Shown here: piece by piece, positions 26,050 to 35,829 of the stretch
Layout: every line of letters starts with the position of its first letter
Position numbering within the stretch: the first letter of the stretch is position 1
Assembly: GCF_005233835.1 (NCBI RefSeq)
Contig: NZ_SZQA01000001.1
Coordinates: 62,001 to 126,000 of the forward strand
Source of the DNA: Herbidospora galbida
Lineage (GTDB): Bacteria; Actinomycetota; Actinomycetes; Streptosporangiales; Streptosporangiaceae
DNA length: 64,000 nt
Reading direction: 5' to 3'
Program-made: the position numbers and the translations under genes
Notes under the pieces: generated by a model
Databases searched by the model: none
Told to the model about the DNA's origin: nothing
The model's input: only the letters and a program-made list of their open reading frames with translations

Positions 26050-26290
26050 AGGTCGCTTAATGTCTGATAGCAACGCTTCGGCCCGCCGGTGCAGCCGCCA
26101 CACTAAGGCGGTAAGGCCGGCGCCGCGGGCATCGGCGGCTTTGCGGGCCTCGACCGCGACGACGTCGACCGCGAAGGCATCGACCGACAGCGCCGCACGG
26201 ATCCCGGCCACCACGTCGCCGTCGTCCATGTGCCGTGCAGCAGCAACACCTCGATCAGCACGCGGGTCGCGGCGAGCTCACCCAGCGCGC
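26050..26290 (-). pseudogene. IS21-family IstA transposase, C-terminal remnant
   Basis: The minus strand reads LAATRVLIEVLLLH, then after a frameshift MDDGDVVAGIRAALSVDAFA and VDVVAVEARKAADARG, resembling the end of IstA. A central IstA fragment lies at 28725-29105 on the same strand, so the two could be halves of one interrupted gene. Confidence 0.5.
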
Positions 26291-26299
26291 GGCGCGCTG

Positions 26300-26740
26300 C
26301 TGACCAAATCGCTGGGTGTTGCTGTGACCTGCAGATTTCTGCCCTGCAGATTCGTCACAAGGCTTCAGTGGTTCCGTCACCGGGCTTCAGTAAGATCACC
26401 ATCTTCCCTTCCCGTGCTGTTTCCCCTGGTCAGAAACGGTGCGGCTTGCCCGCCAGCCACCCGTCTGCGTCTACGGCGACCGGGAGATGCGCCTGTGCAG
26501 GCTCATGCAGGGAGGTCTGGTCCCACTCCCGCTGGCGCGGGATCGAGGTAGGGCTATGGCCACACGGCCAACGAGACCGTCACATCGGTCGTATCGGGCT
26601 GCCAGCCTCCTGCGCGACTCGTCAGAGCCGCTGAAAGTGGCTGAAGAATCGCCGCTGAAAGAAATCTGCAGAGCGGCGTCTGACCTGTGGATTCGTCAGC
26701 ATCCGTCAGTGAAAAATCGTCGTCGAACCTTCAGCAAGAT
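26300..26740. other. Gap without recognisable gene
   Basis: About 440 bp of AT-richer sequence with several CAGATTTCTG/GCTTCAG-type short repeats. No frame on either strand has convincing protein features. It lies between an IS21 remnant and a recombinase remnant. Confidence 0.4.
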
Positions 26741-26824
26741 CGGTGTTGAGCGCCGATTTGATGTCGCCACGAAGTCAGGGCGGAGCCCGGTTCTCCGCGT
26801 TGCGTTGGGTTCCTGTTCCCCTGG

Positions 26825-27118
26825 TCAGAGGCCGACGTTGCGCATGGCGTTGTCGCGCCAACGATCTACGGCGCGGATGTGGCCCAGCACCACCGGGGAA
26901 TTCGGAGCCCAGCGGCCGTGTGCGGCGATGACTGAGACCGGCACGCCTGCGGCGTAGGCGACGGTCGCTTCGCCGGCGCGCAGGCTGCGCGGTGACCGCC
27001 TCGGCATTGGGAACCCCGGCCCGGACGGCCAGATCGCCCACGCCGACGTTCACCGACTCGCCGCTCAGCGAGGGGCCGATGGTGCCGTGCCGGTCGACCC
27101 GGCGCAGCAGCCGCCCGC
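26825..27118 (-). pseudogene. Tyrosine recombinase, C-terminal remnant
   Basis: Reads LLRRVDRHGTIGPSLSGES, then NVGVGDLAVRAGVPNAEAV, a frame break, then SLRAGEATVAYAAGVPVSVI, AAHGRWAPNSPVVLGHIRAV and DRWRDNAMRNVGL to a stop. The SLRAG and HGRW motifs are catalytic-domain landmarks of phage-type integrases. The tail and 3' flank are duplicated at 12441-12590. Confidence 0.7.
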
Positions 27119-27395
27119 CGCAGTGATCCGCGGCTTGCGGCCTACTCCGGGCCGGTCACCCAATCCGGCCAGCCCCTCGGCGTTGGACCGGTCGAGCCGC
27201 TCGCGCACGGTCTGAATGTGGCAGCCTGGCTTGGCTGCGATCGCGCTGGTCCGCAGCCCCTGCCAACTCGATACGATCATCTGCGCCCGCATGATCCAGT
27301 CGCTCGGGCCGTGCCGCGCTCCGGCCAGCTTGCGGATCTTGCGTTCCTCGTCCGCGTTCTGCGGCGGCGCGCGAACAGCAGCTTCGGCATGGCGG
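27119..27395 (-). pseudogene. IS630-family transposase, N-terminal remnant
   Basis: A helix-turn-helix segment (IRKLAGARHGPSDWIMRAQM, IVSSWQGLRTSAIAAKPGCH, IQTVRERLDRSNAEGLAGLG) ends in DRPGVGRKPRIT, the usual N-terminal domain of IS630-type transposases. A frameshift lies close to its start. It abuts the recombinase remnant directly, so the DDE domain is gone. Confidence 0.65.
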
Positions 27396-27469
27396 TCCCC
27401 TGCAACCATCATTCCCCCAGCTCGTCTGGTGCAAGACCTGCCGACGGGCGAGCGCTCGGCTCGTAGCCG

Positions 27470-28252
27470 TCAGCCGGTTGTGAGGATCTCCACGCCGCGC
27501 GCCGTGAGCCGTTCGACGACTGCGTCATGGGGGTCGGCGTCGGTGATCAGTCCGCTGATCTCTTCCCAGGGCAGGACGCGGAACCGCGAAGCTGTGCCGA
27601 GCTTCTCGGAGGAGGCGAGGATGTAGGTGTCCGCCGCGCGTGCGGCCAGTGCACGCTTCATCGCGGCCTCCTCGGCGTCGCCGGTGGTCAGTCCCGCCTC
27701 AGGGTGTACGCCGGTGACGCCGAGCAGGCAGAGGTCGGCGGAGACGTTCTGTGCGGCCTCGACCGCGGCCGCACCGCAGGCGACCGCCGAGTGCTTGAAG
27801 ATGCGGCCACCGAGCAGGAAGAGCTCCGTCTGCGGATGGTCGAGCAGCGCGGCGGCAATGGTCGGGCTGTGGGTGATCACGGTGCAGGCCAGGTCCTGAG
27901 GGAGCGCGCGGGCGACGGCGAGGGCGGTGGTGCCGCCGTCGAGAATCAGCGCACCGCCCGGCCGCACCAGCCCGGCAGCCACCGAAGCGACCTTCCGCTT
28001 GCCGTCCGGGGCTACGGTCTGCCGGGCGGCATAGCCGACCAGCGCGGGCGAAGCAGGCAAGGCGCCGCCGTAGACCCGCTGGCACAGTCCCTCGGAGGCG
28101 AGATCGCGCAGGTCGCGCCGCACGCTGTCCTCGGAGATCCCCAGTTCGGCGGCGACGTCCTTGGCGACGATCTTGCCCTCACGGGCGAGCAGATCGAGCA
28201 GATGGTCGCGCCGTTCAGCAGCCAGCATGCGCACTCTTTCCCGTTCTTGCAC
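27470..28252 (-). CDS. DeoR-family transcriptional regulator
   Basis: 260 residues from GTG. The N-terminal winged helix (RRDHLLDLLAREGKIVAKDV, AAELGISEDSVRRDLRDLAS) is followed by the DeoR-type sugar-phosphate-binding domain with ILDGGTTALAVARALP, LFLLGGRIFK and TGDAEEAAMKRALAARAADT. These regulators usually respond to phosphorylated sugars or nucleosides. It is divergent from the DUF4406 gene with only 24 bp between starts, so it likely controls that gene. It appears intact despite the debris on both sides. Confidence 0.9.
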   Translation of the reverse strand: MQERERVRMLAAERRDHLLDLLAREGKIVAKDVAAELGISEDSVRRDLRDLASEGLCQRVYGGALPASPALVGYAARQTVAPDGKRKVASVAAGLVRPGGALILDGGTTALAVARALPQDLACTVITHSPTIAAALLDHPQTELFLLGGRIFKHSAVACGAAAVEAAQNVSADLCLLGVTGVHPEAGLTTGDAEEAAMKRALAARAADTYILASSEKLGTASRFRVLPWEEISGLITDADPHDAVVERLTARGVEILTTG

Positions 28253-28276
28253 GTTTTTGCATGTATCTTAGTACCC

Positions 28277-28660
28277 GTGACCGACAAACCCATGCTCATC
28301 CTGATCGCCGGCCCCTACCGTTCCGGCACCAACGGCGACCCGCAGGCCATGGCCGCCAATCTTGCCCGCCTCGAAGCCGCCGCCTGGCCGGTCTTCGCCA
28401 CCGGCCACCTCCCCGTGATCGGGGAATGGATCGCCCTGCCCGTCCTGCGCTCCGCCGATGCGGGCCCCACCGACCCCCTCGCCGACCAGGTGCTGTACCC
28501 GACCGCCGACCGACTGCTCGCCCATTGCGACGCCGTGCTGCGCCTACCCGGCGACTCTTCCGGAGCCGACCAGGACGTCGCCACCGCCCGCCACCGCGGC
28601 CTGCCCGTCTACCACGACGTGGCCGAGATTCCCCGCCGCACCCCGCAGGAGACCGCGTGA
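28277..28660 (+). CDS. DUF4406 / nucleoside deoxyribosyltransferase-like protein
   Basis: 127 residues from GTG. The N-terminus LILIAGPYRSGTNGDPQAMA and the later DAVLRLPGDSSGADQDVATA, RHRGLPVYHDVAEIP match the Rossmann-like nucleoside 2-deoxyribosyltransferase group (DUF4406). The divergent DeoR regulator fits a role in nucleoside or sugar-phosphate metabolism. Its stop overlaps a new GTG start (GTGA) for a gene that has been cut off. Confidence 0.75.
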   Translation: MTDKPMLILIAGPYRSGTNGDPQAMAANLARLEAAAWPVFATGHLPVIGEWIALPVLRSADAGPTDPLADQVLYPTADRLLAHCDAVLRLPGDSSGADQDVATARHRGLPVYHDVAEIPRRTPQETA

Positions 28661-28730
28661 CAAGCCACCCAGGCATCGACACCCCGACCATCGCGGCCGC
28701 ACCGGCCTCGACCAGGCCGGCCATGATCCC
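28657..28730 (+). pseudogene. Truncated gene start, coupled to DUF4406 gene
   Basis: GTG overlapping the upstream stop begins TSHPGIDTPTIAAAPASTRP and then runs into IS21 istA sequence. Only about 25 codons of the original gene remain; its identity is lost. Confidence 0.4.
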
Positions 28731-29105
28731 GGCCAGCCGGACCCACAGCTCCCCGAAATCGACCTCGGCCTCCCGGCCCGGCGGATGGTGCTGGGCGATG
28801 AATACCTGAGCCGGACCGCGCCCTTCCTCGATCCAGATCTCGGGCTTGCGCCGGACCACGTAGTCACGCACCGCCGAGTAGGACATCTTGCCCATGCCCT
28901 GTTCGTCCATCAGGCGGCAGTGAATTCGCGTTGAGGTGTGCCGCTGCTTGCGAGGTGCGTCCAGGTCGGCGCGCAGCCACTCGCCGATGACTTTCTTGAA
29001 GGGCTCCAGCTGTGCCGACCGCATCTGGAGAGTCTTCCTCGGGGGCGGCTCCGCGCGGGTCAGCGCCTCACGTACCAATACCCACGCCTTCCGCAGGGAC
29101 CGGTT
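28725..29105 (-). pseudogene. IS21-family IstA transposase, internal remnant
   Basis: The minus strand reads KTLQMRSAQLEPFKKVIGEW, LRADLDAPRKQRHTSTRIHC, MSYSAVRDYVVRRKPEIW and AEVDFGELWVRLAG, the segment of IstA up to the first catalytic Asp (VDFGE). It lacks start and end. Confidence 0.65.
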
Positions 29106-29278
29106 GAGGGCATAGCTGTTCCCCTCCGCTGTCCATCGCGGCCAGCATGCAGATGCCGTTCGGTGCGAATGGGGTCCGTTCCCCTGCGGAAATGGGTGCT
29201 GGACCCGATGGTGATGCCGCCAGGCCCATGTGATTGTGGCATAGAGCCCCTGACCTGCCGGTCCCGGAAGGAGGAGCC

Positions 29279-29713
29279 ATGGCACAGTCCGGCACCGATC
29301 CACTGCACGCTCTTGAGGAGCAGATGCAGCGAGGCGATCCGCATGGCGCTCCCGCTCTGGAAGCAGGGCGCCCGCGCCGGCCGCGCGCCTACCGACGACG
29401 GCGCGGCCTAGCCTTGGCTCTGCTGGCGGTCTCTGTGGCGATGCTGGTCACGGGCATGATGCTGCCGCAGGGCCTGCTGCTGGCGGCGGGCCTGGTCACG
29501 GCGCCGTTGGCGATGCATCTGCTCACACCTCCGCAGAACCCCCGCCGCCCGGCCTCCCCGAACAGGCAGCGGCGCAGCCCATCGCGGCGGCGCCGATCGA
29601 AGCGATCATCAGTGCCTGACCGGGCCCGGGAACGACGGCCCATCCGTTCCGGCCGGTTGCGACCCACTGGGCCCTCCGCGCTGCGGAAGGTGGTGACCGG
29701 TGGGACATGCTGA
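29279..29713 (+). CDS. DUF3040-like small membrane protein
   Basis: 144 residues with GGAGGAG directly before the ATG. The soluble head (DPLHALEEQMQRGDPHGAPA) and a basic patch (RRPRAYRRRR) precede two membrane helices (GLALALLAVSVAMLVTGMML and LLLAAGLVTAPLAMHLL). The C-terminal 60 residues are Arg/Ser/Pro-rich and look disordered, possibly a frame-shifted tail. The head and helix layout recalls DUF3040 membrane proteins of actinobacteria. Function unknown. Confidence 0.5.
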   Translation: MAQSGTDPLHALEEQMQRGDPHGAPALEAGRPRRPRAYRRRRGLALALLAVSVAMLVTGMMLPQGLLLAAGLVTAPLAMHLLTPPQNPRRPASPNRQRRSPSRRRRSKRSSVPDRARERRPIRSGRLRPTGPSALRKVVTGGTC

Positions 29714-29859
29714 CACTCGGAGCCGACGCCTTGGGGTTGCGCACGGCAGCGCACAGCTCGGCCATGGCCTCCGGATCGTCGCGGACGGCGTAGGCCTTGC
29801 CGGCGGCCCCATGTGAGGCGGCCTCCAGCCGGTTGGGCGGCTCAGCCCCGACAGGTCGG

Positions 29860-30117
29860 TCACGCGGCGTTCGGTGGCGTCGTGGGTGGTGTGGGCGGCG
29901 CTGAGCTCCTGGTGGTGGCGGCGGAAGGCCAGAGCCAGGGTGCCCGCCCCGGCAGGCTGCCCGGCGCGGAAGGAACTGGAGGTGCCTGGGCGGCCAGGTC
30001 GGCCAGCAGCCACCACAGCGTGCCGCCCACTGTGCCGCCGACCAGCAGAACTGCGAGGGAGATCCACCAGAACGCCGCCCTCTGGCTGAAGCGTTCATAG
30101 CCGACGTGCGCGGACAA
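29860..30117 (-). CDS. Possible single-pass membrane protein, degraded
   Basis: 85 residues: MSAHVGYERFSQRAAFWWIS then a clear membrane helix (LAVLLVGGTVGGTLWWLLAD). After about residue 45 the frame becomes Pro/Ser-rich while another frame looks better (LALAFRRHHQELSAAHTTHD), so a frameshift is likely. The whole 29714-30189 gap holds nothing else I can support. Confidence 0.3.
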   Translation of the reverse strand: MSAHVGYERFSQRAAFWWISLAVLLVGGTVGGTLWWLLADLAAQAPPVPSAPGSLPGRAPWLWPSAATTRSSAPPTPPTTPPNAA

Positions 30118-30189
30118 CGCCGCGCGTTGCCAGGACCCGGTGGGCCGGGGTGATGATCTGAGCCAACGGACCGATGCCCCGGAGGCGCC

Positions 30190-31293
30190 ATGCGTCTGGC
30201 TCGCGCACTGCTGGCCCTACTCGCGTTCACAGCCGTCGTCGCCGTTTCACCGGCCCATGCCTCGACTCTCGGGAAAGGCACCCTCGTCCGGGTCGAAGCG
30301 CTGACCGGAAACCTGAAGCTCGCGGGTTCCGGCCCCTCGTGGCGAGTCTGGTACGTGTCCTCGGCCTGGAACCGGCAACCGACGGTGATCAGCGGCACGA
30401 TCTCGCTTCCCCTGGGCCGGCCACCCGCGAGCGGCTGGCCGATGATCAGCTTCGGGCACGGCTTCGGCGGGGTGGCGGACTCCTGCGCGGTCTCCCGCAC
30501 CGGCGGTGCCCCCGGGGAACGCACTCTCCAGGAAGCCTTGATCGGAGCCGGGTACGCGGTGGCCGTCACCGATTTCCAAGGCATCGGCACACCGGGAGAA
30601 AGTCCGGGCGTGGACGGCCCCTCGGCGGCGTACGCGATGATCGACATTGTCCGTGCGGCCAGGAGGCTGGGGCCGGTGTCGCGGTCCTGGCTGCCGGTCG
30701 GGTACTCGCTCGGCGGGCACGCCGCGCTCTGGTCCGGCGCGCTCGCCGCCTCCTACGCGCCCGAACTGGCGGCCAAAGGCACGATCGCCCTGGCGCCTTT
30801 CACACAGTGGCAGCTCCAGGTCGGTTCGCCCCTTGTACGCGACCCGGCCGGAGCGGCCAGCTTCGTCGTGCCCTACTCGGGGCGGGCGCTCCCGATCACC
30901 CACGATTTCCGGCCCGCCCGCTGGTTCACCCGCAAAGGCCTGGAGCTGATCGGTCTGGCCGGGCGGCTCTGCGTGGATGAGATGGTCGCGGCCGTCGCCG
31001 GGCTGACCAACGCCGACATACTGAAGGATCCGGTCGCAGCCAGCGATGAGTTCGTCCGCCTGTTCGCCGAGGAGGAGGCACCGCTCACCGGATACACCCG
31101 CCCGGTCCAGCTCATCCACGGCACCGCCGACACGCTCCCCGCCGTCTTCAGCGAGATCACGACAGGTCAGCTCGCGGGGGCCGGCCTGGATGCGACGTAC
31201 ACGCCTGTGGACGGCGCCGACCACTTCACCCTGCTCCCAGCGGTGGCGGCCGACGTGGTGACACGGGCAGAGGCGTTCTTCGCGAACCCATAG
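30190..31293 (+). CDS. Secreted lipase / alpha-beta hydrolase
   Basis: 367 residues. Signal peptide MRLARALLALLAFTAVVAVS with cleavage after SPAHA. The nucleophile elbow is GYSLGG (near residue 178), followed later by a catalytic Asp region (LIHGTADTLPAVF) and His (GADHFTLLP). An upstream oxyanion loop is seen in FGHGFGGVADSC. This is the secretory-lipase (LIP-type) arrangement found in actinobacteria. It probably hydrolyses esters outside the cell. It stands alone among transposon fragments. Confidence 0.85.
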   Translation: MRLARALLALLAFTAVVAVSPAHASTLGKGTLVRVEALTGNLKLAGSGPSWRVWYVSSAWNRQPTVISGTISLPLGRPPASGWPMISFGHGFGGVADSCAVSRTGGAPGERTLQEALIGAGYAVAVTDFQGIGTPGESPGVDGPSAAYAMIDIVRAARRLGPVSRSWLPVGYSLGGHAALWSGALAASYAPELAAKGTIALAPFTQWQLQVGSPLVRDPAGAASFVVPYSGRALPITHDFRPARWFTRKGLELIGLAGRLCVDEMVAAVAGLTNADILKDPVAASDEFVRLFAEEEAPLTGYTRPVQLIHGTADTLPAVFSEITTGQLAGAGLDATYTPVDGADHFTLLPAVAADVVTRAEAFFANP

Positions 31294-31435
31294 GAAATAG
31301 CGGGTGACGCGTTCGCCGACCATCCCGCCGCTGTCGAACGCGCGGAACGGCTGGGCTCGCCCGGCGAAGGCCTCCGATCCGCGCCACCGCATTGGCGCCG
31401 TAACCGAACCCCCGCCGACATACCGGCGGCCACCA

Positions 31436-33134
31436 TGCCCCCTCGATCCGTCGGTGCTGCCTGCGGAGCGACGCCGATTCCTGGCGACCGTCGGCCGACG
31501 CTTGACCGCGCAGGCGTTGCAACGCCTTGAACCGCAACGCCGCCATCCGATCCTGTTGACCCTGCTGGCACAGTCGGCGACCGACGTGCTGGACGAGGTC
31601 GTGCAGTTGTTCGACCAGGCCGTCTCGGCGCGGGAGGGCAAGGCCGCGCACAAGATGCGCGACGCGCTGGCCGAGCGCGGCAAGGCAGGAAAGGACCGCC
31701 AGGCCCTGCTGGACGCGATCCTGGCCATCGTTGCCGACCCGGCGATTGCAGATGAGGACGTGGGCGGGCTGATCCGCGGAGAGAAGATCGGCTGGCAGCG
31801 GCTGCGCTCGGCGCAGGCCTCCACGCTGCCTCCGCTGCCGCGCGATCACGGCCACCTGGCCGCGCTGGACAGCTCCTACGGTTACCTGCGGCAGTTCACC
31901 CCACAGGTCCTGGACACGGTGCGGTTCGCCGACGGCACCGCCGCAACCAGACTCCTGGCGGCGGTCGAAATCCTGCGAGAGCTCAACACCACTGGTGCCC
32001 GGAAGGTGCCGGGCAACGCGCCGACCGACTTCGTACCGGCCCGCTGGCGCGGCTACCTGGACGCTGCGGCAAAGGACGGCAACCTCCCCGCCTACCGCCA
32101 TTACTGGGAACTGTGCGTCCTGCTGGCGTTACGCGACGGGCTGCGCACCGGCGACGTGTTCGTACCCGGCTCGCGCCGTTACTCCGACCCGGCCGCCTAT
32201 CTGCTCACCCCGGCCAAGTGGGCCGATCACCGGGTGGAGTTCTGCCGCCTGGTCGGCAAACCCGCCGACGCCGACACAGCTGTGACTCAAGCCGAGGACG
32301 AACTGCACACCGCGCTGGAAGAGTTGGAGCAGACCCTGGCGGCCGGCGACGGCCCGGTCCGCCTGGACGACGACGGAGACCTGGTGATCTCCCCGCTGTC
32401 TGCGGAGGACGTGCCGGCCGAGGCGCTGGCGCTCAAAGCGGAGCTGACCGAGATGCTGCCATTCGCGCCGATCGTGTCTCTGCTGATCGAGCTGGACAAA
32501 CGCACCGGCTTCCTGGACTGCTTCACCCACGCCGACGGCAAGCAGTCCCGCAGCCCGGAGCTGAAACGGAACCTGATGGCGGTGCTGCTCAGCCACACCA
32601 CCAACCTCGGTCTGACCCGGATGGCCGATGCCTGCGGCATCTCCTACGACATCCTGGCCTGGACCTCGGAGTGGTACGTGCGAGAGGGAGACGCTGCGCG
32701 CGGCGAACCTGGCGCTCATCGGCTACCACGGCACCCTGTCGCTGACCTCGATCTTCGGGTCCGGCACCCTGTCCTCCTCTGATGGCCAGCGTTTCCCCAT
32801 CCGCGGGAAGTCAGTGACCGCGCGGGCGTTGAGCCGTTATTTCGCGCACGAGGGCCTGTCGACCTACACGCAAGTGACCGACCAGCACACCACCTACGGC
32901 ACGAAGGTGATCGTCACGACCAAGCGGGAAGCCCACTACGTGCTGGATGAGATCCTCGGCGACGCCACCGACATCCCGATCACCGAGCACGCCACCGACA
33001 CGCACGGGGTGACGCTGGTCAACTTCGGCCTGTTCGACCTGCTCGGGTTGCAGCTGTCCCCACGCATCCGGGATCTCGGCAAGATCAGCCCCACCGGCTA
33101 CCGGCCGCTGCGGGTCCGCGACACCCTCTTCTGA
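31436..33134 (+). pseudogene. Tn3-family transposase, truncated and frameshifted
   Basis: Reads LPAERRRFLATVGRRLTAQA, then HLAALDSSYGYLRQFTPQVL, NLMAVLLSHTTNLGLTRMAD and DILAWTSEWYVRE. A frame change near 32690 follows, then NLALIGYHGTLSLTSIFGSG, YTQVTDQHTTYGTKVIVTTK and LVNFGLFDLLGLQLSPRIRD. These are the central and DDE-type C-terminal parts of a TnpA. The N-terminus and extreme C-terminus are missing, and no Tn3 terminal repeats are evident. Confidence 0.85.
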
Positions 33135-33200
33135 CCCACCCCCTTGGGGAGGATCGGCCCGGCCTTGGAAGGCAGCTCGCCGCTGCGGGGGATGTGTTGG

Positions 33201-33480
33201 TCAGCGCGGTCTGCGCCTGGCGGCAGGGTCGGCTTCGGCGGTGACGCGGGCGGCGGTTTCGTCGCTGAGCCGGACATAGTGGCCGAGGCTGGCCAGGTGC
33301 TGGTGGCGGGACTTGGCCTGAAGTTCAGGAGCGGTACGGCCGGCTCGGGCCAGGTGCTGGCGCGCGGAGTGCCGCAGCTGGTGCAGCGACCAGCAGGCCC
33401 CGGGCGGTCGAGCGCGGCGGAGGCCTGCTTGAACAGGTACTCGGCGTCCCGCGGGCATCACGGGAGCCGGGCTCAGGGTG
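33201..33480 (-). pseudogene. Tyrosine recombinase C-terminal remnant (second type)
   Basis: Reads SLHQLRHSARQHLARAGRTA, PELQAKSRHQHLASLGHYVR and LSDETAARVTAEADPAARRR to a stop. HQLRHS is the catalytic HxxR region and HQHLASLGHY the final His-Tyr region. It is unrelated in sequence to the recombinase tails at 12.5 and 26.8 kb. Confidence 0.6.
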
Positions 33481-33659
33481 GGGTCAGCGGTGGGTGATCC
33501 ACCAGATGGATCGGGGCGGTGGCCAGAGCCGCTGACCAGCATCAAGGCGCACCGCCGAGCACGAAAGGAGTGACCGTGCCATCCCCACGGCCAAACGAAA
33601 AGGATGATCAGGTGGAAAAACGCCGCGAAGACGAGTAGTTCCCTCAACTCGACCAAGAC

Positions 33660-33780
33660 CTGAGTCATCGAGGTCGGTGATCACGAAACGGGCGGCCGTT
33701 GCCCCACTGCGTCGGCAACAACGGCGCGATCCGCTCCCACGTCTGGTCCGACAACACCTGATCACGGGTCACGCGCCCAG
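33660..33780 (-). pseudogene. IS5-type transposase N-terminal remnant
   Basis: The minus strand reads RDQVLSDQTWERIAPLLPTQ then WGNGRPF, the standard opening of IS5-family transposases, before losing frame. Confidence 0.5.
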
Positions 33781-33781
33781 C

Positions 33782-34813
33782 TCAGCGCCTCACCGGGGGA
33801 GTACGCCCCAGTTGACGGCGCAGCCATGCCACTCGAGCCGCGATGGCGTCCTGCGAGAGCACGGCATGGGGAACCACGACCTCGAACCCGTGAAACCCGC
33901 CGGGCCAGACGTGCAGTTCGACGTTGCCGCCCGCCTGCCACATGCGGCTGGCGTAGGCGACGTCCTCGTCCCGGAACGTTTCGGCCGACCCGACGTCGAC
34001 GAACGTGGAGGGCAGGCCGGAGAGGTTTGCGGCGCGGGAAGGCGCGGCGTACGAAGACACGTCCGGTCCTCCGCGAACGCCGTCGCCGAGGAGCGCGTTC
34101 CACCCGGTCTCGTTCGAGGAGCTGTCCCAGATGCCGAGGCCGCGCATCTGCTGAGCGGAGGGCGAATCGTTGCGGTCGTCCAGCATCGGCGACAGGAGCA
34201 GCTGGGCCAGGATGGCCGGGCCGTTGCGGTCGCGTGCCATCAGGGTGACAGCCGCCGCGAGGCCGCCGCCGGCGCTCGCACCGCCGATGACGATGCGCTC
34301 AGGGTCGATGTTGAGCTCGTGGGCGTGATCCGACACCCACACCAGGCCCGCGTAGCAGTCCTCGACGGGACCGGGGTGGGGTGTCTCGGGTGCGAGCCGG
34401 TACTCGACCGAGACCACCGCCATGCCCATCGGTTCGGCCAGGTTCAGCATCTCGACCAGGCCGAACCGGTTGTCTCCGACGATCATGCCGCCTCCGTGGA
34501 CGTGATAGATCGCCGGAGTCGGGGTCGCCGCGTGCTTCGGGAGACAGATCAGCAGCGAGATGTCCGGGTCCCCGTCCGGCCCTGGCACCGCCCGCTCCTG
34601 CACGCTGTAGGCGCCACCGCGCGAGAGGATCTCGTCGGTCGGGGTCTCCACCCCGGGGACGGGCTTGCGCATCTCGACGATGTTGTCCGAACGGTACGCG
34701 TCGGGAGGGCGCAGGCCGGTCAGCATCTCAACGACAGGAGCGAGCTCCGGATCGAAGGGTGGTGGCGGTCCGACCGGCTGGGTGGAGGACCGGTCCGTGA
34801 CTTGCGCAGTCAT
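33782..34813 (-). CDS. Alpha/beta hydrolase, HSL/acetyl-esterase family
   Basis: 343 residues. The HSL oxyanion motif YHVHGGGMIVGDN, the nucleophile elbow IGGASAGGGLAAAVTLMARD, and the C-terminal catalytic His (WPGGFHGFEVVVP) are all present; the Asp region is VDVGSAETFRDED. AAGGAGA precedes the ATG. Cytoplasmic, no signal peptide. It probably hydrolyses short acyl esters. It lies downstream of an SDR gene on the same strand (189 bp gap), but shared transcription is uncertain. Confidence 0.88.
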   Translation of the reverse strand: MTAQVTDRSSTQPVGPPPPFDPELAPVVEMLTGLRPPDAYRSDNIVEMRKPVPGVETPTDEILSRGGAYSVQERAVPGPDGDPDISLLICLPKHAATPTPAIYHVHGGGMIVGDNRFGLVEMLNLAEPMGMAVVSVEYRLAPETPHPGPVEDCYAGLVWVSDHAHELNIDPERIVIGGASAGGGLAAAVTLMARDRNGPAILAQLLLSPMLDDRNDSPSAQQMRGLGIWDSSSNETGWNALLGDGVRGGPDVSSYAAPSRAANLSGLPSTFVDVGSAETFRDEDVAYASRMWQAGGNVELHVWPGGFHGFEVVVPHAVLSQDAIAARVAWLRRQLGRTPPVRR

Positions 34814-35002
34814 ATGTTCTCCTTGCGGCAAGAGACCGGACGTCTGCCTGCCCCAGGTCATAGGTGATCGATATGTGTCAGGTGGTGGATGTGGCCCGCC
34901 AACTGGCAGGCCGAGGTGGGCGTTCGAGTTCTGCTTGCGCAGGAGGGGTTCGGCAGCCGGATCGAACCGTTAGCGAGTGGCTGCTCGGAACCGCCTCCTG
35001 GC

Positions 35003-35791
35003 TCAGACGGTCGGAACAGTCCCGCCGTCGATCACGTACTCGGCGCCCACGATCGCCGAGGCGCGGTCCGACACCAGGAACCCGACCAGGTCCGCGATTT
35101 CCTCGGTGTTCGCGAATCGCCCCAGGGGTACTCCTCCCAGGGAGTCGTAGATGGTCTGCTTGGCCGCTTCACGCGTGAGTCCGTTGCCCTCGGCGATCCG
35201 GTCCACGAATCGTTCGTAGGCTTCGGTCTCGATCCCGCCGGGGCTGATCGCGTTTACCCGCACGCCGCGCGGCGCGAGCTCGTTGGCAAGTCCTTTGCTG
35301 TACGTGCGCAGAGCAGCCTTCGCTGCCGCGTACGCCAGGGACGCGTCGTACTGGGGTAGTTCACGCTGGATCGAGGTGAAGTGCAGCACCACGCCCGCCC
35401 CAGACTCGATCATCGCCGGGAGAAGAGCTCGATCGAGCCGCACCGCTCCCAGGAAGTTGAGGTTCAACTCGGTGAGCCACTGGTCATTGGTGATGACCGC
35501 GAACCCACCGGCCGGCGTCGACGCACCTCCGACGACGTGCACCAGGATGTCGAGTGCGCCGCCTGCCTCACCGATTCGAGCGGCCACGGCATCGGTGCCC
35601 TCGATCGTCGTCACGTCCGCTTCGATGAATCGGTCGGGGTGCTCGTACCCGTCGGGCATCGTTCGCGCCGTCACGTATACGTCGGCACCCATTTCTCGGA
35701 GCCTCTCCACGACGGCCTTGCCCGAGCCCTTCGAGCCGCCCGTGACCAGCGCCCGGCGACCGTCGAGACGATCGCGATCTGAACTAGACAT
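35003..35791 (-). CDS. SDR-family oxidoreductase
   Basis: 262 residues. [15 protein letters not shown] cofactor loop, VGGAS in place of the usual NNAG, and the catalytic residues in [20 protein letters not shown] then AK. The C-terminal [11 protein letters not shown] is typical. GAGAGAG precedes the chosen ATG; an upstream ATG adds four residues. It follows the SnoaL-like gene by 38 bp and is probably cotranscribed with it from the MerR-type promoter at 36199-36229. Confidence 0.87.
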   Translation of the reverse strand: MSSSDRDRLDGRRALVTGGSKGSGKAVVERLREMGADVYVTARTMPDGYEHPDRFIEADVTTIEGTDAVAARIGEAGGALDILVHVVGGASTPAGGFAVITNDQWLTELNLNFLGAVRLDRALLPAMIESGAGVVLHFTSIQRELPQYDASLAYAAAKAALRTYSKGLANELAPRGVRVNAISPGGIETEAYERFVDRIAEGNGLTREAAKQTIYDSLGGVPLGRFANTEEIADLVGFLVSDRASAIVGAEYVIDGGTVPTV

Positions 35792-35829
35792 TTCTCTCTC
35801 CACTGAAGATCGACGTAGCGCGGATTCGG

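Noticed and set aside
26439-26957. A 172-residue plus-strand frame in the debris region
   Set aside because: Irregular codon use and overlap with the antisense of the recombinase remnant.
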